Positions 16,897 through 26,267 of a stretch of DNA of 53,512 nucleotides are shown here, one piece after another. The stretch comes from an uncultured Bacteroidales bacterium (GTDB taxonomy: Bacteria; Bacteroidota; Bacteroidia; Bacteroidales; Bacteroidaceae), in assembly GCA_902799985.1 (NCBI GenBank), contig CADCCR010000010.1, positions 1 through 53,512 of the forward strand, in the 5' to 3' direction. The position numbers were made by a program, and so were the translations under genes. Numbering within the stretch: position 1 is the first letter of the stretch; each line of letters opens with the position of its first letter. The notes below the pieces were generated by a model. It was not told the DNA's origin and did not search any database. It saw nothing but the letters and a program-made list of their open reading frames with translations.

Positions 16897-18812
16897 CTAC
16901 TTCTTATCCTTCTTCTTGGGTGTGTATGTGGATGTGTTGTCGACGATGGTGATGCGGCGTGGCGTATTGTCGCGGAGCACGGAGAGGACGATATCGGTGA
17001 CCATTTGCTTCAGCTCGTCGAGGAAGGTGCGTGCCTCGTACTCGTGACGCTCTATCTGTCGCAACTTCTTCTCCCATCTGCCTGTCAGCTCAGCACTCTT
17101 GAGCAGGTCCTCGTGGATGATGCCGATGAGTTCGTTGCCCGTCGGGGTGGGGTGGAGCGAAGAGCGTTCGCGGCGGATGTAGTGTCTGCGGATGAGTGTC
17201 TCGATGATGGCAGCACGTGTGCTGGGCCTGCCTATGCCGTTCTCTTTCAGGGCGTCGCGCAACTCTTCGTCCTCCACGAACTTGCCCGCCGTCTCCATCG
17301 CACGGAGCAAGGTGGCGTCGGTATAAGGCTTGGGAGGTGTGGTCCACTTCTCCGTGAGCTGAGGTGAGTGCGGTCCGCTCTCGCCTTTCACGAAGACAGG
17401 CAAGGTGGCCTCCATCGTCCCTTCGGAAGGAGGGGGGAGTTGCCCCTCTTCTCCCGACATATTCGAAGGAGAGGAAGTTATGCTGCTGTCGTTCAATCCT
17501 CCTTTGGAGGGCGCGGGGGAGGCTTTCACCACTCTCCAACCTTCCTGCGTAATCACTTTGCCTGTGGTGCGGAAGAGGATGGACGATGGGTCGTCGCCCT
17601 TCACTTCGCCTATGACGGTAGTCGTCTCGAAGAGGCAGTCGTCGTAGAAAGCGGCGATGAAGGCACGAGCCACAAGGTCGAACACTTTCTGCTCCAGCTC
17701 GGTGAGCCCTTGCGGAATGATGCCTGTGGGAATGATGGCGTGGTGGTCGGACACTTGGGGTAGACGTCGTCGGGCAGGAAGGTGGTGTCCACACGCGGAT
17801 AGGTGGTGACCTTCTTCTCGTAGAGACTCTGAATGATGGAGAGTGTCTGTTCAGCCGAGAGCCCAAGTTTCTTGTTGCAGTCCACTTGGAGGCTGGTCAG
17901 GTCGTAGAGTCTCGGAGGTGCTTCGCTGCCTTTCTTCTTCTCGACAGAGAGCACGGTAAAGGGTTTGTCTTTGATGCTCTCAATGATGGCCTTTCCTTCG
18001 GCTTCCGTAGTGTATTCCAGGGCCTTGTAGATGATGCCCTTCGGCTTCTGCTTCTTGCCCTTTTCTGATGCTTCGGCCACAGCTGCAGCATCTTCCGCCT
18101 CGGCTTCTTCATCGCGGACGATGGCGTTGAACTTCGTATCGCGATAGAGTGTGGAGAGCACCCACGACTGGCGAGGTACGAAGTTGTCTATCTCCTGCTG
18201 ACGGGCTACGACGAGGGCAAGCGTAGGTGTCTGCACACGTCCCACGCTGAGCACCTGGTGCATGCCCGGGGCGTACTTCTGCGTGTAGAGACGTGTGGCG
18301 TTCATGCCAAGCAGCCAGTCGCCGATGGCACGCATCAGACCAGCTTCGTAGAGGCCTTGATAGGCACTCTGGTCCTTGAGCGTCTGGAAACCTTCGCGGA
18401 TGGCTTCTTCCGTCAGACTGTTCACCCACAGACGCTTGACGGGACACTTTGCGGCAGCCTTCTGCATCACCCATCGCTGGATGAGTTCGCCCTCCTGTCC
18501 GGCATCACCGCAGTTGATGATTTCATCGGCCTTCTGCATCAAGCTTTCTATGATGCGGAACTGCTTCTCCACGCCCTTGTCCTGCTTCAGCTTGATGCCG
18601 AAGCGCGGCGGTATCATGGGTAGTTGTCCCAGGCTCCAGCTCCGCCACATCGGTGTGTATTCGTGCGGTTCCTTCAGCTCGCACAGATGGCCGAACGTCC
18701 ACGTCACCTGGTAGCCATTGCCCTCCAGGTAACCATCCCGCTGGGCATTAGCTCCCAGCACATTGGCAATCTCGCGAGCCACAGACGGCTTCTCGGCAAT
18801 ACAAACGGTCAT
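16897..18812 (-). pseudogene. topB: DNA topoisomerase III (topB), frameshifted with internal deletion
   Basis: Type IA topoisomerase that passes and decatenates single strands. The N-terminal Toprim start MTVCIAEKPSVAREIANVLG is present, and the active-site Tyr is in TTYPRVD. The first frame goes on to FLPDDVYPKCP and then leaves the family (stop 17610). A second frame resumes with SDHHAIIPTGIIPQGL from 17754 to the stop at 16897. Relatives have some 30-45 residues between YPKCP and the VTDHHAIIPT block, so they are missing here. The join falls on TGTCC, common to both sides. Near 17417-17530 an unrelated Pro/Ser-rich stretch is inserted in frame. Could be a true loss or an assembly error. 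Confidence 0.8.
17417..17530 (-). repeat. palindromic element inserted in frame within topB
   Basis: On the plus strand it holds CTTCGGAAGGAGG at one end and CCTCCTTTGGAGG followed by GGGGGAGGC at the other. It encodes a stretch like SPAPSKGG, then Ser/Pro/Gly-rich residues, that no topB relative I know has. The AAGCCTCCCCC end recurs in the elements at 19383, 28830 and 29505. Confidence 0.7.
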
Positions 18813-18859
18813 TATCCTGTCTATAAGAATTTCAACGATGTAATGTGTCCTTTTGTCTG

Positions 18860-18867
18860 CAAAGATA
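18860..18867 (-). promoter_or_regulatory. -7 box for topB
   Basis: On the minus strand the bases are TATCTTTG, fitting TAnnTTTG, about 48 bases ahead of the topB start. No matching -33 TTTG is clear. Confidence 0.45.
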
Positions 18868-18961
18868 CAAAATAAATATGAAATGTGAATGATGAATCGC
18901 GATTAATCCTCATTTGAAAAAAAAATACGAACGATGAATCGCGAATCATTAAATTATTTTA

Positions 18962-18969
18962 TACCTTTG
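18962..18969 (+). promoter_or_regulatory. -7 box for the glycosyltransferase gene
   Basis: TACCTTTG fits the consensus and ends 8 bases before the ATG at 18978, so the leader would be very short or absent. Confidence 0.45.
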
Positions 18970-18977
18970 TCCTTGAT

Positions 18978-19958
18978 ATGATGCCGCTCATCTCATTTGT
19001 TATCACCTATCACAATGAGCCGAAGGATTTCCTTATGGCTTGTTTGCAGAGCATCCGTGCGTTGCCGCTTCGCCAAGGCGAAGCCGAGATAATCGTGGTG
19101 GACGACGGGAAGACACTCTCCGACTTTCCTTTAGCTGACGCGATACATGTCCCTCAGGAACAGGCGGGACTCTCTGTGGCGCGTAATACCGGCATCAGTT
19201 TTGCTCGGGGGCAATACATACAGTTCATCGATGCCGACGATAGTCTCATTCCTTCTGCCTACGAATCTGTACTTAAGGAGGTCAGGAAAGGTGAGTCGGA
19301 TATTGTGTTGTTCAAAATGTCAACGGTTCCCAGCCCTCCATCCCTTAATGGGAATGCTTCTCTTTCCCGTCGCCCACCTATCCTTGATAAGAGACAAAGT
19401 AGACCGTTCCCCCCTCCTTTTGAGGGAACAAGGGAGGCTCGTTCCTTTCCTGCCGATTCCCCCTCTTTGGGAGTGAGCGGGGGAGGCTTTTATCTCCAGC
19501 ACCACAATCTTCGGGCGGCTGCATGGGGCTATGCCTTCCGGAAGGAGACGTTGGGCGACTTGCGATTCTTTCCCGGTCTGCTCCACGAAGACGAGCTCTT
19601 CACGCCGCAGCTCTTCCTCCGAGCCAACACACTCGTCGAACTCAACCTGCGAGCCTACTTCTATCGTCAGCATGCAGGTACCATCACCAGCTCAAAGTCT
19701 GCCGAACAGATACATAAACGCCTTGAAAATATTCATTTTATCATCAGGGAGTTACAGTCACTTGCGAATCCTTTGCTCGAACGTCGCATCCATCAGCTAA
19801 CGGCGGATTATCTGCAAAAGGTATGGACGCTGACCCACAGCTTCAGCGAGTTGCGTCGTCGTGCTCGCAATCTCCACTACGAAGGATTTCTGCCGTTGCC
19901 CCTTCGTTGCTATTCACTACGCTACAGCCTCATCAGCCTTTTCTCGCGTCTGATTTAA
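18978..19958 (+). CDS. family 2 glycosyltransferase with an in-frame repeat insertion
   Basis: Transfers a sugar from a nucleotide-sugar donor in cell-surface glycan synthesis. GT-A features: FVITYHNEP at residues 7-15, Asp42-Asp43-Gly44 in IVVDDG, LSVARNTGI, and the metal-binding DADDS at 85-89. The conserved HEDELF follows at about 215. Between residues about 116 and 170 is a Pro/Arg/Ser-rich stretch (SRPFPPPFEGTREARSF) that is not part of the fold. It is encoded by a palindromic repeat element (19383-19492). The C-terminal helices are normal. 326 aa overall; without the insertion about 280. Acceptor unknown. Confidence 0.85.
   Translation: MMPLISFVITYHNEPKDFLMACLQSIRALPLRQGEAEIIVVDDGKTLSDFPLADAIHVPQEQAGLSVARNTGISFARGQYIQFIDADDSLIPSAYESVLKEVRKGESDIVLFKMSTVPSPPSLNGNASLSRRPPILDKRQSRPFPPPFEGTREARSFPADSPSLGVSGGGFYLQHHNLRAAAWGYAFRKETLGDLRFFPGLLHEDELFTPQLFLRANTLVELNLRAYFYRQHAGTITSSKSAEQIHKRLENIHFIIRELQSLANPLLERRIHQLTADYLQKVWTLTHSFSELRRRARNLHYEGFLPLPLRCYSLRYSLISLFSRLI
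19383..19492 (+). repeat. palindromic element inserted in frame within the glycosyltransferase
   Basis: Contains CCTCCTTTTGAGGG and then CCCCCTCTTTGGGAG followed by GCGGGGGAGGCTTTT, the same end as in topB. It is translated without a stop. Confidence 0.7.
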
Positions 19959-20001
19959 TTCCCGAAGAAATGCTCTCACATCGAAAGGCACATAACAATG
20001 G

Positions 20002-20078
20002 GAATGCTTTCTATTCTTTAACATCTAGAAACACAATAGCAAAGAGAATGCTTTCTGTTCTTTAACATCTAAAGAAAC
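20002..20078. repeat. direct repeat of about 31 bp, two copies
   Basis: GAATGCTTTCT(A/G)TTCTTTAACATCT occurs at 20002 and again at 20046 with few changes. It lies between the glycosyltransferase stop and the nifJ terminator. No function evident. Confidence 0.7.
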
Positions 20079-20140
20079 GAAAGCAATTGAAATAATTTAT
20101 ATGTAACAGATATTTCGAATCATTCAACTTTAGGCAGAAA

Positions 20141-20176
20141 CAAAAGCAGGTCCCCGGTGATGGGAACCTGCTTTTG
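20141..20176. terminator. intrinsic terminator of nifJ (usable in both directions)
   Basis: CAAAAGCAGGT and ACCTGCTTTTG form an 11-bp perfect stem with a 14-base loop. On the minus strand the stem is followed by TTTTGTTTCTG, suiting termination of the nifJ transcript 24 bases after its stop. Confidence 0.8.
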
Positions 20177-20199
20177 GTCGTAAGAAGTTGGAGGAGTTG

Positions 20200-23100
20200 T
20201 TACAAGCTCCAATCTTCCTGAGTCTTGCGGACGTAGGTCTTGTAGCGACGCTGAGCAGCTGCCTTACAAGCGTCGTAAAGCTCCTGTGCCTCTTCGGGAG
20301 CGGCCTTCTTCAGAGAGAGGAAGCGAACTTCGCCCTCGAGGAAGTCCTGGAACTTGTCCCAATCAGGCTCCTTGCTGTCGAGCTGGAAGGGAGTCTTGCC
20401 CTCTTCAGCCAGAGCGGGATTGTAGCGCCACAGGTGCCAGTAGCCGCACTCAACAGCCTTTGCCTCCTCGGCTTGGCTCTTGCCCATACCGCCCTTAGCC
20501 TTCAGGCCGTGGTTGATACAGGGAGCGTAGGCGATGATGAGTGAAGGTCCGTGCCATGCTTCAGCCTCGCGGAAGGCCTTGAGGCACTGGCTTTGGTCGG
20601 CACCCATAGCCACCTGAGCCACATAGACGTTGCCGTAGGTAGCCTGCATGAGGCCGAGGTCCTTCTTGCCCACGCGCTTACCGTTGGCAGCGAACTGAGC
20701 AATAGCACCGATAGGTGTGGCCTTCGAAGCCTGACCGCCCGTGTTGGAGTAAACCTCGGTGTCGATAACGAAGATGTTGACGTCTTCGCCAGAGCCAATG
20801 ACGTGGTCGAGGCCGCCGTAACCGATGTCGTAGCTTGCGCCGTCACCACCGATAATCCATTGGCTTGCCTTAGCCAGCTTGTCTTTGTTCGCCAGCAGTT
20901 CGCTCTCGAGTGCACATCCGCGGCACGGGCAGATGGGGCTGCCTGCTGCCTTGGCATCCTTGGCTTCCTGCAACTTCTGTGCAGCCACCTCGGCGCCATA
21001 CAGTTCCTTGCCCTTGCCCTGCCAGAACTCTATAGCTCCATCGATGGGCAGTATTGCCTTCTCCAGAGCGGCAACGAATTCATCGGTTGCTTTGCGGTTG
21101 GCGGTAGAGTCGTCGAATGTGTCGAGCCATTTCTGTGTGGCCTCGCGCATCCAGTCGAAGGCTGTAGTATTCACGAGTTCCTCAGCCAGCTTGCGCATTC
21201 TGTTGCGCAACTTCTTGCGGCCAAGCACCATACCAAGTCCGTACTCGCAGAAGTCCTCGAAGAGGGAGTTCGACCAAGCGGGGCCTTGACCCTTCGCGTT
21301 CTTAGTGTAAGGAGTGGAAGGAATAGAGCCGGAGTAGATGCTGGAGCAACCAGTAGCGTTGCTGGCCATCTCGCGGTCGCCGAAGAGTTGGCTGATGAGC
21401 TTGACGTAAGGTGTCTCGCCGCAACCCGAGCAAGCGCCGCTGAACTCGAACAGAGGCTGAGCGAACTGGCTGTTCTTCGGGCTTTGCTTGATATCGACGA
21501 GGTCTTGCTTCGAGCTAACCTTCTTGACGCAGTATTCCCAGTTCTTTGCTTCCTGAGCAGCTTCGGCGCTGGAGTCGTCGTAGGCCACCATCTTGAGTGC
21601 AGGACCGCCAAGCTTCGGGTTGCCCGGGCAGACGTCGGCACAGTTGCCGCAACCCAGACAGTCCTTCACGCCAACTTGCATAACGAAGTGCATTCCCTTC
21701 ATAGCGGCAGGAGCCTTCATCTCGATGGTCTTACCCTCGAAGCCCTTCACCTCCTCGTCGTTCATCACGATAGGACGGATGCAAGCATGAGGACAAACGA
21801 ATGCACACTTGTTACACTGAATACAGTTATCAGGGTTCCATACAGGAACGAAACCTGCTACGCCACGCTTTTCGTAGGCGGCTGTGCCCTGTTCCCAAGC
21901 ACCGTCCTCGTAGCCCTTGTAAGCGCTGACGGGAAGGTCGGCACCGTTCTGGGCATTGATGGGACGAACAAGGTTGGTGATGAAAGCAGGCTCGTCATAG
22001 ACGGGAACCTCGTCAGCAGGCAGGTTAGCCCAAGCGGGGTCAACAGGCAGCACCTTGTACTCGCCGCCACGGTCAACGGCTGCAAAGTTCATGTTCACGA
22101 CGTCCTCGCCCTTCTTGCCGTAAGACTTCACGATAGCCTTCTTCATCTGCTCTACTGCGAGCTCAACGGGGATGACTTCTGTGATGCGGAAGAATGCGAC
22201 TTCTGTGATGCGGAAGAATGCGCTCTGCAGGATGGTGTTTGTGCGGTTGCCAAGTCCAATCTCCTGTGCTATCTTGGTGGCGTTGATGTAGTAAACTGTG
22301 ATGTTCTTCTCTGCGAAGTACTTCTTTATATTATTAGGAATGAACTTCACAAGCTCGTCGCCCTCGAAGATGGTGTTCAAGAGGAACTGACCGTTTGGAC
22401 GAAGGCCGCGAATCACGTCGTACATCCTCAGGTAAGCCTGAACGTGACAAGCCACGAAGTTAGGCGTCTTAATCTGATAAGTGCTGCGGATAGGTGTGTC
22501 GCCGAAGCGGAGGTGAGAGCAAGTGAAGCCGCCCGACTTCTTGGAGTCGTAGCTGAAGTAAGCCTGGCAATACTTGTTGGTGTTGTCGCCAATAATCTTG
22601 ACGGAGTTCTTATTTGCACCAACAGTACCATCGGCACCAAGACCGAAGAACTTGGCTTCGAAGATGCCTTCGCCACCCAGAGCCATCTCCTCCTTGACGG
22701 GCAGAGAGGTGTAGGTGAGGTCATCGACGATACCAACGGTGAACTGGCTCTTAGGCTGAGGCAGTTCGAGGTTCTCATAGACGCTCAGCATCATGGCGGG
22801 AGTCACGTCGGCAGAGCCGAGACCATAACGTCCGCCTACAATAACGGGAGCGTTGGGCTGACCATAGAATGCGTCGCGAACATCGAGGTACAGAGGTTCT
22901 CCGTTTGCTCCAGGCTCCTTGGTGCGGTCGAGGACTGCGATGCGCTTGCAAGTCTTGGGAACTGCGGCCAGCAGGTGCTTCACGCTGAAAGGACGATAGA
23001 GGTGAACGCTGACCATACCATACTTCTTGCCGTTGGCATTTGCATAGTCAATAGCCTCGCGAGCTGCCTCGGAAGCAGAACCCATCAGGATGATGACCTG

Positions 23101-23916
23101 CTCTGCATCTTCTGCACCATAGTAGCTGAAGAGCTCATACTTGCGACCTGTACGTTCGCTAATAGCTGCCATATATTTCTCTACGATAGCAGGAACGGCA
23201 TCGTAGTAGCGGTTGCAGCTCTCGCGATGAGCAAAGAACGTCTCGGGATTCTCGGCCATGCCCTTTGCCTGAGGGTGCTCAGGAGAGAGGGCACGAGCAC
23301 GGAACTCGCTGAGGGCCTTCTGGTTGACGAGGTCGCGAACATCGTCATCTTCCAGAAGTTCAACCTTCTGATACTCGTGAGAGGTACGGAAGCCGTCGAA
23401 GAAGTTGATGAAAGGCACGCGAGCCTCGAGTGCAGCAAGATGAGCAACAGCGCTGAGGTCCATCACTTCCTGAACGCTACCTTCTGCCAACATGGCAAAG
23501 CCTGTCTGACGGCAAGCCATCACATCGCTGTGGTCACCAAAGATACACAGAGAGTGAGTTGCAAGTGTACGGGCAGAAACATGGAAGACACTGGGAAGCA
23601 GTTCGCCAGCAATCTTGTACATATTGGGAATCATGAGGAGCAAGCCCTGAGAGGCTGTGAAAGTGCTTGTCAAAGCACCAGCCTGCAAGGAACCATGTAC
23701 GGCACCAGCGGCACCGCCTTCGCTCTGCATTTCCTGAACCATTACTGTGTCGCCGAAGAGGTTCTTACGACCCTGAGCGGCCCACTCGTCAACATGCTCC
23801 GCCATGGGAGATGAAGGAGTGATGGGATAGATGGCAGCCACTTCGCTGAACATATAAGCCACATGTCCGGCACAGGTGTTGCCATCCCAAGTCACGAATT
23901 TCTTTTCTTTTGCCAT
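20200..23916 (-). CDS. nifJ: pyruvate:ferredoxin (flavodoxin) oxidoreductase, single-chain
   Basis: Cytoplasmic enzyme making acetyl-CoA, CO2 and reduced ferredoxin from pyruvate, central to anaerobic energy metabolism. The N-terminal domain starts KFVTWDGNTCAGHVAYMFSE with the YPITPSSPMAEHVD motif. The gamma domain is in the middle. Two 4Fe-4S sites are seen as CIQCNKCAFVCPHAC and CLGCGNCADVCPG. The C-terminal thiamine diphosphate region has GDGASYDIGYGG and a further Cys pair (ACSGCGETPY). All expected domains are present in 1238 aa, rather long, partly because of a 24-bp tandem duplication that repeats AFFRITEV. It is a single-gene unit ended by the terminator at 20141-20176. Confidence 0.96.
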   Translation of the reverse strand: MAKEKKFVTWDGNTCAGHVAYMFSEVAAIYPITPSSPMAEHVDEWAAQGRKNLFGDTVMVQEMQSEGGAAGAVHGSLQAGALTSTFTASQGLLLMIPNMYKIAGELLPSVFHVSARTLATHSLCIFGDHSDVMACRQTGFAMLAEGSVQEVMDLSAVAHLAALEARVPFINFFDGFRTSHEYQKVELLEDDDVRDLVNQKALSEFRARALSPEHPQAKGMAENPETFFAHRESCNRYYDAVPAIVEKYMAAISERTGRKYELFSYYGAEDAEQVIILMGSASEAAREAIDYANANGKKYGMVSVHLYRPFSVKHLLAAVPKTCKRIAVLDRTKEPGANGEPLYLDVRDAFYGQPNAPVIVGGRYGLGSADVTPAMMLSVYENLELPQPKSQFTVGIVDDLTYTSLPVKEEMALGGEGIFEAKFFGLGADGTVGANKNSVKIIGDNTNKYCQAYFSYDSKKSGGFTCSHLRFGDTPIRSTYQIKTPNFVACHVQAYLRMYDVIRGLRPNGQFLLNTIFEGDELVKFIPNNIKKYFAEKNITVYYINATKIAQEIGLGNRTNTILQSAFFRITEVAFFRITEVIPVELAVEQMKKAIVKSYGKKGEDVVNMNFAAVDRGGEYKVLPVDPAWANLPADEVPVYDEPAFITNLVRPINAQNGADLPVSAYKGYEDGAWEQGTAAYEKRGVAGFVPVWNPDNCIQCNKCAFVCPHACIRPIVMNDEEVKGFEGKTIEMKAPAAMKGMHFVMQVGVKDCLGCGNCADVCPGNPKLGGPALKMVAYDDSSAEAAQEAKNWEYCVKKVSSKQDLVDIKQSPKNSQFAQPLFEFSGACSGCGETPYVKLISQLFGDREMASNATGCSSIYSGSIPSTPYTKNAKGQGPAWSNSLFEDFCEYGLGMVLGRKKLRNRMRKLAEELVNTTAFDWMREATQKWLDTFDDSTANRKATDEFVAALEKAILPIDGAIEFWQGKGKELYGAEVAAQKLQEAKDAKAAGSPICPCRGCALESELLANKDKLAKASQWIIGGDGASYDIGYGGLDHVIGSGEDVNIFVIDTEVYSNTGGQASKATPIGAIAQFAANGKRVGKKDLGLMQATYGNVYVAQVAMGADQSQCLKAFREAEAWHGPSLIIAYAPCINHGLKAKGGMGKSQAEEAKAVECGYWHLWRYNPALAEEGKTPFQLDSKEPDWDKFQDFLEGEVRFLSLKKAAPEEAQELYDACKAAAQRRYKTYVRKTQEDWSL
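22175..22222. repeat. exact 24-bp tandem duplication within nifJ
   Basis: ACTTCTGTGATGCGGAAG followed by AATGCG occurs twice back to back, 22175-22198 and 22199-22222. It adds 8 residues (AFFRITEV repeated) with the frame kept. The copies are identical, so the event is recent. Confidence 0.95.
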
Positions 23917-23937
23917 TGTTGTATATGAAAAACTAAA

Positions 23938-24180
23938 TTAGTTAATTTTACTTTCAATCTTTCTTACCTTATTAGATATGTTGACTAACATTTTCAGTAT
24001 TGCCCATCCTGCAACGGAAGCAAAAATGCTGCCGATAAAGAACACGAGAGCTTGAGGGACGCACATCTCTTGATTAGACTCCAAGATGCCTTTGCTGACA
24101 AGCGTTCCAAACACTATACCGCCAAGGAGGATAACCCATGCTATTGCCGTCAAGAGCTTTTCTAACCAAGTATGTTCCAT
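23938..24180 (-). CDS. small membrane protein with two spans
   Basis: 80 aa; hydrophobic stretches at about residues 9-30 (LLTAIAWVILLGGIVFGTLV) and 44-66 (ALVFFIGSIFASVAGWAILK). A short charged tail NKVRKIESKIN could be a coil. It lies 21 bases upstream of nifJ on the same strand and may be transcribed with it. No family recognised. Confidence 0.6.
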   Translation of the reverse strand: MEHTWLEKLLTAIAWVILLGGIVFGTLVSKGILESNQEMCVPQALVFFIGSIFASVAGWAILKMLVNISNKVRKIESKIN

Positions 24181-24272
24181 AATTTGTTTAATTTGTAGGT
24201 TAGTAGTTAGAGGTTAGTAGTTCATCGGCTGTCGCCTCAAGCGCAGGTTGAAAGAGATCACCTTTTCACCTT

Positions 24273-25454
24273 TTAGTACAGGAACCCGTACATCCAGAGT
24301 GGAATCTCCTGTTCCAGACCTTCCTTGATGCCGGCCAGGGCGTAGAGCACATCGGTGTTCTTGCGCTTGGGCTGCTCGAGACAGATGCGGAACTTCTGGT
24401 TCCCATCGACGATGAATGTGCAACTGCGGTCGCCCTTCTGCACCTTGTGACGTCCCCAAAGAGCGTTCTGGAAGAAGGTCTCCATGATGATTTGTTCGTC
24501 GTTGAAGTCAGGCATCATCACATACATCAGGTTTGTGTTGTGCAGGAGGATGCTTGCAGGCTTCTTGGGGAACTCTTCTCCCGGGCGGTAGAGCATGTTG
24601 AGCAGGCGGGCATCGCTCAGGTACTTGATGTAGTTGACCACGGTGGCGCGGCTTGTCTGCATGTCCTGTGCCAGCTGGCTGACGTTGGGTGCCCCGTAGT
24701 CGCCTGTGGCGAGCAGGTAGAGGAGCTTCTTTATCTTACTCAGATACTTGAGGTCGATTTGCTTGATGAGCAGGATGTCCACCTCAATCATCATGTTGAT
24801 GGTCTTGAGCAACTTCTCGGCAAAGCTGGTCTTCTCGAGGAAGAAGGGATAGTAGCCGTGATGGAGATAGTCGTTGAAGTAGTCGAGTGGATTGACCTGT
24901 TCGAGCACTTCTTCGGCAATATGCTCATGGCGGTTCTGAATCTCGCGAATGGAGTAGGGACGGAAGTTGGTGCCAGCCCTGAGATTGAGATACTCGCGGA
25001 AGGAGAAGCCGCGCAGGTTGTAGCTGGCGGCAATGCCGTTGAGCTCTGGGTTCTCGTCTTTGAGTCGCATCACGCTCGAGCCGGTGAAGACTACTCTGAG
25101 GCGCGGGCAGCGGTCGTAGATGAGACGCAGCTCGTGGCTCCATTCGGGATACTTGAAGACCTGGTCGATGAGCAATACCTGCCCTCCTGCCTGCATGAAC
25201 TCCTGAGCGAACTGGAAAAGTGTCTTCTCCTGGAAGTAGAAGTTGTTCATGTTGATGTAGAGACATCTGCGGTCCTTCGGGCCGAAGTTCTCTTTTGCAT
25301 ACTGGAGCAAGAAGGTTGTTTTGCCCACGCCACGGCTTCCTTTGATGCCGATGAGACGCTTGTGCCAGTCAATTTCATCCATCAGCGCGTGCCTGATGGG
25401 AACTACGGTTCGTTCCACCAGATACTGATGTGTCCTATAAAAAGAATCCAACAT
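24273..25454 (-). CDS. AAA_14/DUF4143-type ATPase
   Basis: Cytoplasmic ATPase of the family with an archaeal-like AAA domain and a C-terminal restriction-endonuclease-like domain; biological role unknown in general. Walker A is GSRGVGKTT at residues 39-47 and Walker B is VLLIDQV at about 93. The sensor FTGSSVMRL and the LRGFSFREYL motif are typical. DUF4143 residues follow (LLHNTNLMYVM). Length 393 aa is normal. No neighbour gives a clue; these genes are often multi-copy in Bacteroidales. Confidence 0.87.
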   Translation of the reverse strand: MLDSFYRTHQYLVERTVVPIRHALMDEIDWHKRLIGIKGSRGVGKTTFLLQYAKENFGPKDRRCLYINMNNFYFQEKTLFQFAQEFMQAGGQVLLIDQVFKYPEWSHELRLIYDRCPRLRVVFTGSSVMRLKDENPELNGIAASYNLRGFSFREYLNLRAGTNFRPYSIREIQNRHEHIAEEVLEQVNPLDYFNDYLHHGYYPFFLEKTSFAEKLLKTINMMIEVDILLIKQIDLKYLSKIKKLLYLLATGDYGAPNVSQLAQDMQTSRATVVNYIKYLSDARLLNMLYRPGEEFPKKPASILLHNTNLMYVMMPDFNDEQIIMETFFQNALWGRHKVQKGDRSCTFIVDGNQKFRICLEQPKRKNTDVLYALAGIKEGLEQEIPLWMYGFLY

Positions 25455-25535
25455 AGGTAAGATAATAAGGTATTTTCGTCTGCAAAGTTACACTTTTCTT
25501 TGCATAATGCAAAGTAAGAGTGGCAAAAAGTGATG

Positions 25536-26267
25536 TCAAGGGTGCATTTTTCTTGGAAAAACATCGATATGACGCATCTGAAGCATGATTACAGTCTGTC
25601 TTTTGAGCATATAAGACGAAGGATTGCGACTGCTGAAGCGGATTGGATTGGGTAGCGTGGCAGCTATCAGGGCACAGTTCGGACGCGTCAGAGCATGTGC
25701 AGGATATCCGAAGTGCTGCTGAGCTACGGCTTCGGCCCCATAGATGCCGTCGCCCATCTCGATGGAATTGAGGTAGACCTCCATGATGCGTTCCTTGCCC
25801 CAGATGAGTTCGATGAGCACGGTGAAGTAGGCTTCCAGCCCCTTGCGCACCCAGCTTGGCTTAGGCCAGAGGAACACATTCTTGGCCGTCTGCTGACTGA
25901 TAGTGCTGCCGCCGCGGTAGCGTTTGCCAGAGCGACGTTCCTGCAGAGCCTTGTCTATCTCGATGAGGTCGAATCCGTTGTGCGTGAGGAACCGCTGGTC
26001 TTCGCTGGCCATCACAGCCACGGGCAAGTAGATGCTCATCGAATCGAGCGGTACCCAATGATGCTTGAGGCGCAATGTGTCGCCGTGGTACACTTGCTGG
26101 GCACAGCGGATTACCATCAGGGGGGTGATATAGACGGGACACCACTTGTAGATGACGACGGCGAGGATTGAGCTCCCGAAGAACAGGAGCACAATCCATC
26201 GCACGGTCTTCTGTATTTTCCTTAGTATGTTCAAGTCGGTAGGGTTTGAGACTTCTGAAATAAGCAC
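25536..26267 (-). CDS. mtgA: monofunctional peptidoglycan glycosyltransferase
   Basis: GT51 enzyme polymerising lipid II into glycan strands at the inner membrane. A membrane anchor ([19 protein letters not shown]) is followed by the GT51 motifs [12 protein letters not shown] with the catalytic Glu, [15 protein letters not shown], and [17 protein letters not shown]. Length and motifs are complete. The start is uncertain: the frame is open into the 22-bp repeat array, with GTG at 26333 and 26267 and a TTG at 26234 that would begin at LNILRKIQ. I give the GTG at 26267; TTG at 26234 fits the family length best. Confidence 0.85.
   Translation of the reverse strand: MLISEVSNPTDLNILRKIQKTVRWIVLLFFGSSILAVVIYKWCPVYITPLMVIRCAQQVYHGDTLRLKHHWVPLDSMSIYLPVAVMASEDQRFLTHNGFDLIEIDKALQERRSGKRYRGGSTISQQTAKNVFLWPKPSWVRKGLEAYFTVLIELIWGKERIMEVYLNSIEMGDGIYGAEAVAQQHFGYPAHALTRPNCALIAATLPNPIRFSSRNPSSYMLKRQTVIMLQMRHIDVFPRKMHP

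Noticed and set aside
20551-23814. Open frame of 1087 codons antisense to nifJ
   Set aside because: It mirrors the codon pattern of the real gene; nifJ has clear cofactor motifs and the antisense protein has none.
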